Shown: positions 16,766-24,493 of the stretch, piece by piece | Position numbering within the stretch: the stretch's first letter is position 1 | Layout: each line of letters opens with the position of its first letter | From: Deltaproteobacteria bacterium | Lineage (GTDB): Bacteria > Myxococcota_A > Polyangia > Polyangiales > Sandaracinaceae | Assembly: GCA_017303575.1 (NCBI GenBank) | Contig: JAFLCL010000003.1 | Location: 73,093 to 111,467, forward strand | DNA: 38,375 bases | Reading direction: 5' to 3' | Position numbers and translations under genes: made by a program | Notes under the pieces: model-generated | Database searches by the model: none | What the model saw: only the letters and a program-made list of their open reading frames with translations | Told to the model about the DNA's origin: nothing

Positions 16766-17554
16766 ATGCCTCTTCGACGTCTGACCCGCTACCTCGCCCG
16801 CGAGATCGCTCTCGCGGTCCCGTTCGACATCGCCATGAGCGTCTCGCGGACCCTGCTCTCGGCTCAGGGCTTCGGCTCGGGCGGCTCGGTCTCCTCGAGC
16901 GGAGAGGTCGGCGTGTTGAAGGAGGTCTCGGGCGCGGCGCCCGTCCTCGTCGACGTGGGCGGTCACACGGGCGAGTACACCGCTGCGTTTCTCCGCCTTC
17001 ACCCTGGCGGTATCTGCCACGTATTCGAGCCGTCAGAGCGCCACTTCACGCTGCTCGAGTCGCAGCTGCGCGGGCGCAAGAACGTCACGCTCTCACAGAA
17101 GGCTCTGGGCGCCGAGGCCGGTGAGCAGACCTTGTACAAGGACGCAGAGGTGACCGGGCTCGCGTCGCTCACCAAGAGGCGCGTGGAGCACCACGGGCTC
17201 TCGATGGACATCACCGAGCAGGTCGCCGTCGACACGCTCGACCGCATCGTCGAGGAGCGTGGGATCTCGCGGATCGATCTGCTCAAGATCGACGTGGAGG
17301 GACACGAGCTCGACGTGCTTCGCGGCGGTAGGGGTGCCCTCGAGCGGGGCATCGTGAAGCTGATCCAGTTCGAGTTCGGAGGCTGCAACCTCGACACGAG
17401 GACGACGTTCCAGGACTTCTTCTACCTGTTCCGTGACGTGGGCTTTCAGGTCGGCGTGGTCCAGCCCACGGGGCGTCTCCAATGGCTCGCGACCTACGAC
17501 GAGATGCTCGAGCAGTACCGCACCACGAACTTCGTCGCGCGTCCCGTCCGTTGA
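16766..17554 (+). CDS. FkbM-family SAM-dependent methyltransferase
   Basis: 262 residues from ATG 16766 with AAGGAAG just upstream. The Rossmann-type methyltransferase domain spans about 58-230: motif I LVDVGGHTGEYT (61-72), an acidic loop HVFEPSERHF (85-94), a middle motif, then IDLLKIDVEGHELDVLRGG (170-188), the block that defines FkbM-like O-methyltransferases, and LIQFEFGG. Residues 1-55 form a helical extension. Members methylate sugar or polyketide hydroxyls and lipid-linked glycans; the substrate here cannot be told from the sequence. It follows hemB by 10 bases and is the last gene of that unit. The next gene is on the other strand. Confidence 0.92.
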   Translation: MPLRRLTRYLAREIALAVPFDIAMSVSRTLLSAQGFGSGGSVSSSGEVGVLKEVSGAAPVLVDVGGHTGEYTAAFLRLHPGGICHVFEPSERHFTLLESQLRGRKNVTLSQKALGAEAGEQTLYKDAEVTGLASLTKRRVEHHGLSMDITEQVAVDTLDRIVEERGISRIDLLKIDVEGHELDVLRGGRGALERGIVKLIQFEFGGCNLDTRTTFQDFFYLFRDVGFQVGVVQPTGRLQWLATYDEMLEQYRTTNFVARPVR

Positions 17555-17696
17555 TCCGACGCGAGCGATCCACGTCGTGGAGCTCAGCTCGCAGCACACA
17601 TGCGCACGGGACAGCGCGGTCGCGCCTTCACGAGCCATCCTCGAGCTCGAGACAGTCGAGCTTCTCGGGTGCACGCGCGCGGTCTCGAACGGACGA

Positions 17697-18392
17697 TCAT
17701 CGCGCGATCAGTCGGGGGCCGGGCAGCGTCGCGCTCTCGAGCTCCCGTGCGAACCGGAAGTGCGTCGCGATCACACTCTTCGCGGGGACGGCAGAGCGCG
17801 AGACCCTGCTGGGGTCTTTGCCCTCCTTGCTCCATGCGAACGGGTACGCGCTGATCGCGGTGTCGAGCGAGAGCGGTCTGACTTCTTCGCGCCAGCCTGC
17901 CCAGCGCTGACTCTGAAACCATGCATCGACGCGCTCGGGATCGAGCAGGAGCCACTCGAGCCATGGCGTGTAGCCCATCTCCATCGGCTCCCACGCGAGC
18001 GAGTCGGGCGCGAAGTAGAAGACTCGACCGTTGGCCTGCGGGCCACCGAACGCACCGCCGTCGAGCGCGAAGACCCCACCCATCACGTCGAAGCCGACGA
18101 CGAAGAAGCCCTCGCTCTTCGCGAACATCGAGGCGTCGGACAGACCATTCCACTCCGCGAGATCGACGCGCTGACCGAGCGTGCCGCCACCGAGCACGCG
18201 CACCCAGCCGTCGTCGATCGTCAGGGCGCCGACGTTCGTCGACATCGCCCACAGGCTCGATCGAGGCGACACACCCAGCGTACGCGCGACAGGCTCACCG
18301 CGGCGCGGCTCGACGGGCAGCACGTCGACGCGTGAGCCCGCTCGATCGATCCACGACGAGAATTGCGACCACGCGCTCTCGGGCTCGCTCAT
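17697..18392 (-). CDS. DUF2625 family protein
   Basis: 231 residues from ATG 18392. There is no signal peptide or membrane helix. Blocks seen are VARTLGVSPRSSLWAMSTNVG, IDDGWVRVLGGG, GFFVVGFDVMGGVFALDGG, VFYFAPDSLAWEPMEMGY and WLLLDPERVDAWFQSQRWAGW, which match DUF2625 as I know it. The strand-rich core with Gly/Asp turns and Trp residues suggests a soluble SMI1/KNR4-like fold, but that is a guess. The function of the family is unknown. It converges on the FkbM methyltransferase gene (142-base gap with a CTCGAGCTCGAG palindrome at 17640-17651) and diverges from the Uma2-like gene. A TCTCAT hexamer lies six bases before the ATG, a weaker form of the leaderless promoter pattern. Confidence 0.82.
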   Translation of the reverse strand: MSEPESAWSQFSSWIDRAGSRVDVLPVEPRRGEPVARTLGVSPRSSLWAMSTNVGALTIDDGWVRVLGGGTLGQRVDLAEWNGLSDASMFAKSEGFFVVGFDVMGGVFALDGGAFGGPQANGRVFYFAPDSLAWEPMEMGYTPWLEWLLLDPERVDAWFQSQRWAGWREEVRPLSLDTAISAYPFAWSKEGKDPSRVSRSAVPAKSVIATHFRFARELESATLPGPRLIAR

Positions 18393-18521
18393 GGCGCGAT
18401 GAGAACACGAGAGTGGGTGGCGGCCGCCAGGGGGGTGGCGGCGGGCGACGCCAGATTCCGCCCGAAACTCCTTTGTTTCGATGCCCCGAGACCCGGAACG
18501 AGGCATGCAGCGTCGCCGTGC

Positions 18522-19298
18522 ATGACGAACGGTGGCACCCTCGACGGCATGCGGATCGAAGACCCGTTTCGGCCGACCGCGCCTCCTGGGCAGGACCAGC
18601 TCCCGTTCGACGACGGAGAGCCGATGGAGAGCCAGCGTCACCTCGAACAGATGAACGTCCTCATCGACTCGCTGCGATCCCACTGGGGATCGCGCCGCGA
18701 CTTCTACGTGGGCGGCAACATGTTCGTGTACTTCAGCGAGCTCCAGACGAGGAAGAACGACTTTCGCGGCCCCGACGTCTTCGTGGTGATGGACACCGAC
18801 GCAGCGAAGGAGCGCAAGAGCTGGGTCGTGTGGGAGGAGGACGGCAGGCTGCCCGACGTCGTGATCGAGCTGCTGTCGTCGTCGACCGAGGCGATCGATC
18901 GAGGGGAGAAGAAGCGGATCTACGAGCGCGTCTGGAAGGTGAGCACGTACGTGCTCTACGACCCGTTCACGTACGCGCTGACGGTCTTCGAGCGCAACGC
19001 CGAGGACATCCTCGTCGAGCGCGAGCGTGCAGACGTCGTGAACGTCCCGCGTCTGCGCCTCTCCTTGGCGGTGCGACCCACGAAGCTCGCTGGTCAGGAC
19101 GTGATGGGGCTTCGCTGGATCGATGGCGACGAGGTCCTTCCCACGGGAGAGGAGCGCGCGGCCTCCCAGCGAGCGCGTGCGGATGCGGAGGGTGCGCGTG
19201 CGGATGCGGAGAGCGCGCGTGCGGATGAGGAGAGCGCGCGGGCCGATGCGGCCGAGGCCCGCATCCGCGAGCTCGAGGCGCTCCTCGCGGACCGATGA
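18522..19298 (+). CDS. Uma2-family (DUF820) putative nuclease with heptad-repeat tail
   Basis: 258 residues from ATG 18522; ATG 18549 is an alternative and neither has a clear Shine-Dalgarno. The core has GPDVFVVMD, LPDVVIELLSSSTEAIDRG, EKKRIYERV, STYVLYDPFTYALTVFER and PRLRLSLAV. These match the Uma2 fold, a PD-(D/E)xK-like domain in which Asp and Glu of PDVVIELLS and the Lys of GEKK form the presumed active site. Nuclease activity is not established for most members. The last 45 residues are an Ala/Arg/Asp/Glu coiled coil of seven-residue units (RADAEGA, RADAESA, RADEESA), coded by a 21-base tandem repeat. Its stop overlaps the following lipoprotein gene by ATGA. Confidence 0.85.
   Translation: MTNGGTLDGMRIEDPFRPTAPPGQDQLPFDDGEPMESQRHLEQMNVLIDSLRSHWGSRRDFYVGGNMFVYFSELQTRKNDFRGPDVFVVMDTDAAKERKSWVVWEEDGRLPDVVIELLSSSTEAIDRGEKKRIYERVWKVSTYVLYDPFTYALTVFERNAEDILVERERADVVNVPRLRLSLAVRPTKLAGQDVMGLRWIDGDEVLPTGEERAASQRARADAEGARADAESARADEESARADAAEARIRELEALLADR
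19176..19259 (+). repeat. 21-base tandem repeat, about four copies
   Basis: Units start at 19176, 19197, 19218 and 19239. The first three differ by only a few bases and begin CGTGCGGATG; the fourth is degenerate. They keep the reading frame and encode the heptads at the end of the Uma2-like protein. Copy number is likely to vary between strains. Confidence 0.85.
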
Positions 19299-19975
19299 CC
19301 GCAACCGCACGCCTGTTGAGCGTCGCTCTCGCACTGCTCGTCGGTTGCGACGACGTCGACCGTTCCGTGGACGCCAACGACATCCTCCGCGTGACGGTGA
19401 GCTGTGGAGCACCCTCCGGGGCTCCGCCTGGAGCAGGGGCTTGCTACGCGCCGTGTGATGCGGTCGATGGGACTCCCGTGGAGCTCACTCTCTGCGATGA
19501 CATCGAGTGCGTTCGCCGAACGTGCGACACGCGACTCTGCGAGTGCGTCGGCGGCTTGGTGGGCTGCGATGGGGTGACGCCGACGCGCGAGTGCGAGCCC
19601 CACCGCTTCGAGCCCGCCCTCACGATCACTCCCGCGCTGCGTGACTTCGGTGAAGTAGCTCAGGGTGCGATCTACCCGACCGTCACGTTCCGGCTGGAGA
19701 ACGAGGGCGCCGCTGACGGCCGATTGCAGCCCACGTTCGAGGGGCTCGGAAGCGAGGCGCTCGCCCTCGCGCCTGGGGACTGCGTCTCGCGCGTGTCGCC
19801 CGGCGAGGTCTGTGAGATCCGAGTCATCCTCGTCACCAGCGAGCCGCGCCGAGTGGCTGCGTCGCTACGGCTCACGGAGGGCCTCGCGGTGAGTGTCGAG
19901 GGCCTCGTGACTGCGGCCCCGATCGATGCGGGTGCGGTCGATGCCGGCCTGTTGGATGCGCACGACGCGCCGTGA
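19295..19975 (+). CDS. Small Cys-rich lipoprotein with Ig-like (ASH/choice-of-anchor-D type) domain
   Basis: 226 residues from ATG 19295, overlapping the Uma2-like stop by four bases. The type II signal peptide is LLSVALALLVGC, with Cys18 as the lipidated residue. Residues 35-105 contain about ten Cys (SCGAP, CYAPC, LCDDIECVRRTCDTRLCECVGG). From about 110 to 200 a beta-sandwich follows: PALRDFGEVAQGAIYPTVTF, LENEGAADGRL and CEIRVILV. Its DFGxVxxG...xxxNxG pattern is that of ASH-like or choice-of-anchor D domains. The tail repeats DAG. It is probably anchored to the inner or outer membrane. Nothing ties it functionally to the Uma2-like gene beyond translational coupling. Confidence 0.78.
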   Translation: MTATARLLSVALALLVGCDDVDRSVDANDILRVTVSCGAPSGAPPGAGACYAPCDAVDGTPVELTLCDDIECVRRTCDTRLCECVGGLVGCDGVTPTRECEPHRFEPALTITPALRDFGEVAQGAIYPTVTFRLENEGAADGRLQPTFEGLGSEALALAPGDCVSRVSPGEVCEIRVILVTSEPRRVAASLRLTEGLAVSVEGLVTAAPIDAGAVDAGLLDAHDAP

Positions 19976-20025
19976 AACGGATCCTCGCGTTCGGGCACCG
20001 CGCGAGACCACCGGGGCCGTGAGCA

Positions 20026-20703
20026 TCAGCTCATCTCGTCCTTCAGGATCGAGACGACCTCTTTCTGCATGTCGATGCGGCGCTCCTCGGGGAAGCCCAT
20101 CCACGTCTCGACGCAGATGCCCACGCAGCCGATCGCATCGACGATCACTTCCGTCGAGCTGGTAGGAACGGGGTAGTACTGGGGCGCCCACGTCTCTTCG
20201 TCGCTCTGCTTGCACGCGTTGAGGCGATCGACCGCGCGGCCGATCACTGCGGGCATCGGGTCGACGCCGTACACCAGCGTCTGACCGAACGACGGCTTCA
20301 CGTCCGGGTGGAAGCGCTTGGTGCTCTCGTGCAGCGTGCACACCAGCGCGGGGCGCTCTTCGAGGACGAGGTCCATGAAGATGCGCGCCAGCCGCTTCTC
20401 GTGCTCGGGCGCAGACGCATCCCCAGGGAAGCAGCGGTTGAGATCGAGGCCGCTCCAGAGCCCCCGCACGGTCGCGGGCCGCTTGCGCGCGCGGTACGCG
20501 CCGGGGTTCATCACCGGGCAGACGAGCAGGCGACCGCGTCTCGGCGTGAAGCCCTCCTCGAGCAGCTCCTCGAGCGCGTGCACGCCCGCGATCTCGTCGC
20601 CGTGGATGCCAGCTTGGAAGAGCAACGTGGGGCCTGGCTGCGCGGCCTCCATCACGTGGAGCACGACGTTGGGCGCGAGGAGATGGACGCCGGGGCTTCG
20701 CAT
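20026..20703 (-). CDS. Succinylglutamate desuccinylase/aspartoacylase-family hydrolase
   Basis: 225 residues from ATG 20703; an upstream in-frame start at 20742 would add 13 basic residues that look non-coding. It is a zinc carboxypeptidase-like (M14, AspA/AstE) fold. The zinc ligands are His and Glu in GIHGDEIAG and His in CTLHES. LDLNRCFPG carries the substrate-binding Asn-Arg pair and GICVETW near the C-terminus the likely general base Glu. The family removes N-acyl groups from amino acids (N-acetylaspartate, N-succinylglutamate) or trims small peptides. No arginine-catabolism genes lie nearby, so the substrate is open. It converges on the small lipoprotein gene (50-base gap with a weak CTCGCG/CGCGAG inverted repeat) and diverges from the FKBP gene. 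Confidence 0.88.
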   Translation of the reverse strand: MRSPGVHLLAPNVVLHVMEAAQPGPTLLFQAGIHGDEIAGVHALEELLEEGFTPRRGRLLVCPVMNPGAYRARKRPATVRGLWSGLDLNRCFPGDASAPEHEKRLARIFMDLVLEERPALVCTLHESTKRFHPDVKPSFGQTLVYGVDPMPAVIGRAVDRLNACKQSDEETWAPQYYPVPTSSTEVIVDAIGCVGICVETWMGFPEERRIDMQKEVVSILKDEMS

Positions 20704-20771
20704 GCGCGAGGCCTTAACACGGGCCGCGCGCGGGCTCGACACGCGCGCGTCGCCACGCTAACTCCGCGCGC

Positions 20772-21761
20772 ATGAACGCCCCGGTTTCACGGACTTCCAG
20801 CGCATCGTTCGTCGCGGGTCTCGCCGCGATCTCGCTCCTCGGGCTCGGCCTCGTCGCGTGTGATCGCGAGGAGCCGGAGTTCCGTCGTCGCACGGGTCGC
20901 CAGGACAACGCGGGCCAGGAGCACGGGGAGGGGAACGGCCGCGAGGGGGACGACCACGCGCGACCGGCGCGTGATCCCCACGCAGGCGTGGATCGCGTCG
21001 CGCCGCCGCGTCCCGAAGGTCCTCCGGCTCCGCCCGACGTCGCCGCGCCGCCCGCAGATGCGCAGCGCACGGCCAGCGGTCTCGCCTCGCGCGTGCTGAC
21101 GCCGGGCACCGGCACCGAGCATCCGGGGGCGCGCGACCGCGTCACGGTGCACTACACGGGCTGGACGACGGACGGCAACAGCTTCGACAGCTCGCGCACC
21201 CGGGGCGAGCCTGCGTCGTTTCCGCTGAACGGCGTCATCGCTGGCTGGACCGAGGGTCTTCAGCTGATGGTCGTCGGTGAGCAGCGCCGCTTCTGGATCC
21301 CCGAGGAGCTCGCCTACCGCGGCCGACCGAATCGTCCGGCGGGCATGCTCGTGTTCGACGTGGAGCTCATCTCGTTCGTCGCTGCGCCCACGCCTCCCAC
21401 GACGCCTGAAGACGTGGCGGCGGCGCCCGCGAACGCGGAGCGCACGGCGAGCGGTCTCGCGTCGCGTGTCCTGCGCGCCGGCACTGGCACCACGCACCCG
21501 ACGTCGGAGAACGTCGTCGAGGTCCACTACTCGGGCTGGACCACGGACGGCCAGATGTTCGACAGCTCGGTCACCCGCGGCGAGCCCGCGCAGTTCCCGC
21601 TCGGCGGCGTGATCGCGGGATGGACCGAGGGCGTGCAGCTGATGGTCGAGGGCGAGCGTCGTCGCTTCTGGATCCCCGAGAGCCTCGCGTACCAGGGCCG
21701 TCCGGGTGCGCCTGCGGGCATGCTCGTGTTCGACGTCGAGCTCATCCGCATCGTGCGCTGA
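20772..21761 (+). CDS. Lipoprotein with two FKBP-type peptidyl-prolyl isomerase domains
   Basis: 329 residues from ATG 20772. The type II signal ends LGLVAC (Cys30) and is followed by a Gly/Glu/Pro-rich linker to about residue 90. FKBP domain 1 spans about 90-203 and domain 2 about 214-329. The two are close copies, including RTASGLASRVL, HYxGWTTDG, FDSS, GVIAGWTEG, RRFWIPE, LAY and AGMLVFDVELI. The FKBP pocket is complete in both; in domain 1 these are Tyr128, Phe138, Asp139, Phe150, Val155-Ile156, Trp159, Tyr182 and Phe195. It should catalyse Xaa-Pro isomerisation in folding of exported proteins on the periplasmic side of a membrane. The duplication is internal and recent enough to be obvious. 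Confidence 0.95.
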   Translation: MNAPVSRTSSASFVAGLAAISLLGLGLVACDREEPEFRRRTGRQDNAGQEHGEGNGREGDDHARPARDPHAGVDRVAPPRPEGPPAPPDVAAPPADAQRTASGLASRVLTPGTGTEHPGARDRVTVHYTGWTTDGNSFDSSRTRGEPASFPLNGVIAGWTEGLQLMVVGEQRRFWIPEELAYRGRPNRPAGMLVFDVELISFVAAPTPPTTPEDVAAAPANAERTASGLASRVLRAGTGTTHPTSENVVEVHYSGWTTDGQMFDSSVTRGEPAQFPLGGVIAGWTEGVQLMVEGERRRFWIPESLAYQGRPGAPAGMLVFDVELIRIVR

Positions 21762-21888
21762 GCGAACTGCGCCCGCAGCCTCCGTTCGTGTGGGTGGATC
21801 GGCGAGCCACCCGTCGCGCAGGCGAGCCACGCGCGCGCCTCGACTGCGCCCATCGTGCCCACCTGTGAGTGTGCGGATCTGCGTCGAT

Positions 21889-21906
21889 CGTGGCGTGGGC
21901 GCCACG
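21889..21906 (+). promoter_or_regulatory. Inverted repeat upstream of the AraC-type gene
   Basis: CGTGGCG and CGCCACG flank a TGGG loop, 47 bases before the ATG at 21954 and 127 bases after the FKBP stop. It may be a leader hairpin or an operator; no U tract follows. The rest of the 192-base gap shows nothing I can name. Confidence 0.35.
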
Positions 21907-21953
21907 GGAAAACGACCGCGGATGCGGGTACGTGGTTTGCTCGGGTCGGGGAC

Positions 21954-23003
21954 ATGCTCAGCCCCACGCAGCTCACCACACGCGAAGATGCAGTCTCTGG
22001 CGCCCTCGCCCGAGGCCTCCTGTCGATGGCCGATGCGGCGCGCGCGCCGCACGCCGTCAAGGCGCCGCTCGAGGACGCGCTCGCAGACGCTCCCCACGGC
22101 GCACCCATTCCCGCCGACGCCGAGTGGTCGTTCTGGGAGGCTGCCGCGCGCGAGCCTCTCCTGCGCGATCTCGCGGTCATCGGACCCGGCGGCGTCGAGG
22201 AGGGGACGTTCGGCGAGCTGGAGCTCGCGCTGCGCAGCGCACCCGATGTCCGCAGCGCTCTCTCGACGCTGGCCGACGCGTCGGACGTCCTCCACGGCGT
22301 GCCCATCTTCCACCTCGTGCCCCGCGAGGATGGCAGTGCGGCGTTCGTCTACGAGTCGGCGCATACCCGCAAGCGCGACGCGGGCAACCTCGCGGCGGAG
22401 GTCGCGCTCGCGACCGTCGTCGAGGCGATGCGCCGTGTGGCTGGCGATCGACACGTCTCGCCGGTGAGCGCGTGGCTCATGGGGCGGCCCATGGCGCGTC
22501 TCTCGAGCCTCTCGCGCTCGCTGAGCTGTCCCGTCGAGACGGGCGCGGTGATGGATCGCCTCGAGCTCGAGCGCTCCGTGCTCGATCACCCACTCCCGGA
22601 TGCCGACAAGCGCATCCACGAGCTCGCGCGTCGTGTGATCTCGCTCGAGCGCCGCGAGCGCTGCCGCTCGCATCCGTCGATCGCGCTGCGCCGCGCGCTC
22701 GTGGAAGCCGTGCTCCGCGGTGAGCCCACGCTCGAAGGCCTCGCCGACGCGATGTCGATGCGTCCCCGCGCGCTGCGCGGTCGCCTCGCCGCCGAGGAGC
22801 TCGGTCTCCGCGAGCTCGTCGACGACGCGCGTCGTCGAGCCGCCGAGCACTTGCTGCTCTCCGGCTCGAGCCCCACGGACGTCCACGCGAAGCTCGGCTA
22901 CAGCGACCTGCCCTCGTTCCGACGGGCTTGCCGACGCTGGTGGGGCATGGGCCCGCGCGCTCGCCGCGCGCTGCTCCACGCCACGCCCCGAGCGCTCGCC
23001 TGA
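21954..23003 (+). CDS. AraC-family transcriptional regulator
   Basis: 349 residues from ATG 21954; upstream in-frame codons to 21855 look non-coding. Residues 1-225 match the alpha/beta regulatory domain of the OruR/ArgR-like AraC subgroup: RDLAVIGPGGVEEG, ALRSAPDVRSALSTLADAS and VPIFHLVPREDG. The C-terminal 100 residues hold two helix-turn-helix units, one around PTLEGLADAMSMRPRALRGRL and one around PTDVHAKLGYSDLPSFRRA, followed by CRRWWGMGPRARR. All are typical of AraC/XylS DNA-binding domains. The effector and targets are unknown; no catabolic operon adjoins it. It converges on the PAS kinase gene with six bases between the stop codons. Confidence 0.92.
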   Translation: MLSPTQLTTREDAVSGALARGLLSMADAARAPHAVKAPLEDALADAPHGAPIPADAEWSFWEAAAREPLLRDLAVIGPGGVEEGTFGELELALRSAPDVRSALSTLADASDVLHGVPIFHLVPREDGSAAFVYESAHTRKRDAGNLAAEVALATVVEAMRRVAGDRHVSPVSAWLMGRPMARLSSLSRSLSCPVETGAVMDRLELERSVLDHPLPDADKRIHELARRVISLERRERCRSHPSIALRRALVEAVLRGEPTLEGLADAMSMRPRALRGRLAAEELGLRELVDDARRRAAEHLLLSGSSPTDVHAKLGYSDLPSFRRACRRWWGMGPRARRALLHATPRALA

Positions 23004-23012
23004 CAGCTGTCA
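23001..23012. other. Palindrome containing both convergent stop codons
   Basis: TGACAGCTGTCA is a perfect 12-bp palindrome. Its left TGA is the stop of the AraC-type gene and its right TCA, read on the minus strand, is the stop of the PAS kinase gene. Confidence 0.7.
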
Positions 23013-24353
23013 GCGGACGCGCGGCCAGGTGAACGAGATCGTCGCCCCGCCTCCGGGCGTGGTGTCGATCGCCACCGAGCCGCCGTTCGCCTCGACGATG
23101 CGCCGCACGACGGACAGGCCGATCCCCGTGCCTGCCATCGGCGCCGTGCCGTCCGAGACGTCACCACGACCCTGCTCGATGCCTGGCGCCGACGCGACGC
23201 TGGGCGGGCTCTCATCGACGTAGACCCGAGCGCTGGTCACGTGAGCGAGCAACGTGACCGCCTCGCTCACGAGCGCTTCGGTGTCGCTCGGCTGACCCGC
23301 GGCGCGTCCCGACACGGCGTCCTTCAGCATGCCGTCCAGTCGCTGCGAGAGCTCCTGCGCTCGCGAGCGCATCAGCTCGAGGTTCGTCGCGATCTCGGGC
23401 GTCGCGCTCGAGCCGAGGTCGTCCGCGACCCACGTCGCGAGGTTCGAGATGGCGCGGAGAGGCGCCTTCACGTCGTGCGAGACGGCGTAGGCGAAGCGCT
23501 GGAGATCGAAGTTGCGAGCGCGTAGCTGGCCGATGAGCTGAACCCGATGGGCCTCGATGCGCCTGTGCTCGTCGACGTCGGTGGTGCTGCCGAACCACTT
23601 CGAGACGGCGCCCGTCGCGTCGCGCCACGCGACGGCCCGCGTCATGTGCCAGCGAAACACACCGTCGTGACGAAGCAGACGTGCCTCGTGCTCGTACGTG
23701 GTGCCAGTCTCGAGCGCGCGCGCCCAGAGCGCGCCTGCTTCCTCCAGATCGTCGGGGTGGACCGCGCCGCGCCACATCGCGTCGCCGAGCAGCGCGTCGG
23801 CAGGCATGCCGCGGTACTCGCTCGTCGCGCGGTTCACCCACGTGATCGCGCCGTCGGGTGACGCCGTCCACGCTTGCGTGGGCAGCATCTCGGCGAGGAG
23901 TCTGTGCTCGCGCTCCCGCACCTCGAGCGCCTCGGGGCTCCGCTGAACGACGTCCGCCACGCGAGGCGAGGTGGATGACTCCGACTCGTGCTCGGTGACG
24001 TCCGCGAGGTGTTGGAGCACCCAGCGCACCTCGCCGCTGGGTGCGCGCAGCGGCGTGTGCGCGATGGCCCACGTGCGCGCGCCGGGCTGCTCGAGCCGGC
24101 TGCGTCCACCCGCGACGGCGTCGGGCTGCCCGGTGACGAGCACCTGCTCGATCGAGCGCAGCACCTCCACGGCCGTCGCGTCGTCGAACGCGGCGTGCGT
24201 CGTCCGCGCGCGCAGCTCGTCCCACGCGCAGCCCGTGGTCGAGCGGTACGCGTGGTTCGCGGCCACATAGCGCGCGCCTGCTTCGAAGATCGCGCCACGG
24301 ATCGGCGACTGCTCGAAGAGCGCAGCGAAAGGAAGATCGGGCTCGAAAGACAT
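23010..24353 (-). CDS. PAS-domain histidine-kinase homologue with collapsed ATP-binding domain
   Basis: 447 residues from ATG 24353, with no membrane helix. There are two PAS domains, about 5-125 and 145-265; the second ends in the PAC motif KWFGSTTDVDEHRRIE. The HisKA helix follows, FAYAVSHDVKAPLRAI, with acceptor His293. HATPase_c should then show an N-box and a DxGxG G1 box. Instead the sequence runs from VYVDESPPSVASAP through about 17 Gly/Asp-rich residues straight to GTGIGLSVVRRI (G2) and FTWP. About 60-70 residues holding the ATP-binding Asn and Asp appear to be deleted in frame. It probably cannot bind ATP normally, but could be phosphorylated by another kinase or act as a sensor scaffold. 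It diverges from the TerB-like/PPP gene. Confidence 0.86.
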   Translation of the reverse strand: MSFEPDLPFAALFEQSPIRGAIFEAGARYVAANHAYRSTTGCAWDELRARTTHAAFDDATAVEVLRSIEQVLVTGQPDAVAGGRSRLEQPGARTWAIAHTPLRAPSGEVRWVLQHLADVTEHESESSTSPRVADVVQRSPEALEVREREHRLLAEMLPTQAWTASPDGAITWVNRATSEYRGMPADALLGDAMWRGAVHPDDLEEAGALWARALETGTTYEHEARLLRHDGVFRWHMTRAVAWRDATGAVSKWFGSTTDVDEHRRIEAHRVQLIGQLRARNFDLQRFAYAVSHDVKAPLRAISNLATWVADDLGSSATPEIATNLELMRSRAQELSQRLDGMLKDAVSGRAAGQPSDTEALVSEAVTLLAHVTSARVYVDESPPSVASAPGIEQGRGDVSDGTAPMAGTGIGLSVVRRIVEANGGSVAIDTTPGGGATISFTWPRVR

Positions 24354-24361
24354 CGCGGTCG

Positions 24362-24367
24362 ACGTTA
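24362..24367 (-). promoter_or_regulatory. Probable -10 hexamer (TAACGT) of the PAS kinase gene
   Basis: On the minus strand TAACGT ends eight bases before the ATG at 24353, consistent with a leaderless or near-leaderless transcript. Confidence 0.42.
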
Positions 24368-24450
24368 CTCGCTCGGCGCGGCGCGGCGGGGGCCCGGAGC
24401 GCCGACCACGTGCACCTCGCGTCCTCTGACCGCGAATTGGGGGCACGGCC

Positions 24451-24470
24451 GCAGTGCGCGGGCGCACTGC
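24451..24470. promoter_or_regulatory. Operator-like perfect dyad between the PAS kinase and the phosphatase genes
   Basis: GCAGTGCGC and GCGCACTGC flank a GG centre. The dyad ends ten bases before the TATCGT -10 candidate of the phosphatase gene, so it covers the -35/spacer side of that promoter. The location fits a repressor or activator site. No cognate regulator can be named. Confidence 0.5.
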
Positions 24471-24480
24471 CGGATTCGGG

Positions 24481-24486
24481 TATCGT
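24481..24486 (+). promoter_or_regulatory. Probable -10 hexamer (TATCGT) of the TerB-like/PPP phosphatase gene
   Basis: TATCGT ends seven bases before the ATG at 24494, with no Shine-Dalgarno between them, again fitting a leaderless mRNA. Confidence 0.5.
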
Positions 24487-24493
24487 CGCGCCC

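Noticed and set aside
17555..17696. Possible small gene between the methyltransferase and DUF2625 genes
   Set aside because: No start with a Shine-Dalgarno or TAnnnT box and no conserved-looking peptide; only short palindromes between convergent genes.
18463..18480. CGAAAC/GTTTCG inverted repeat upstream of the Uma2-type gene
   Set aside because: A six-bp stem with no clear relation to a start site or promoter; too weak to call a feature.
19650..19690. GTAGCTCAGG, similar to a tRNA D-arm
   Set aside because: It lies within a well-supported lipoprotein gene; no acceptor stem, anticodon arm or T-arm was found around it.
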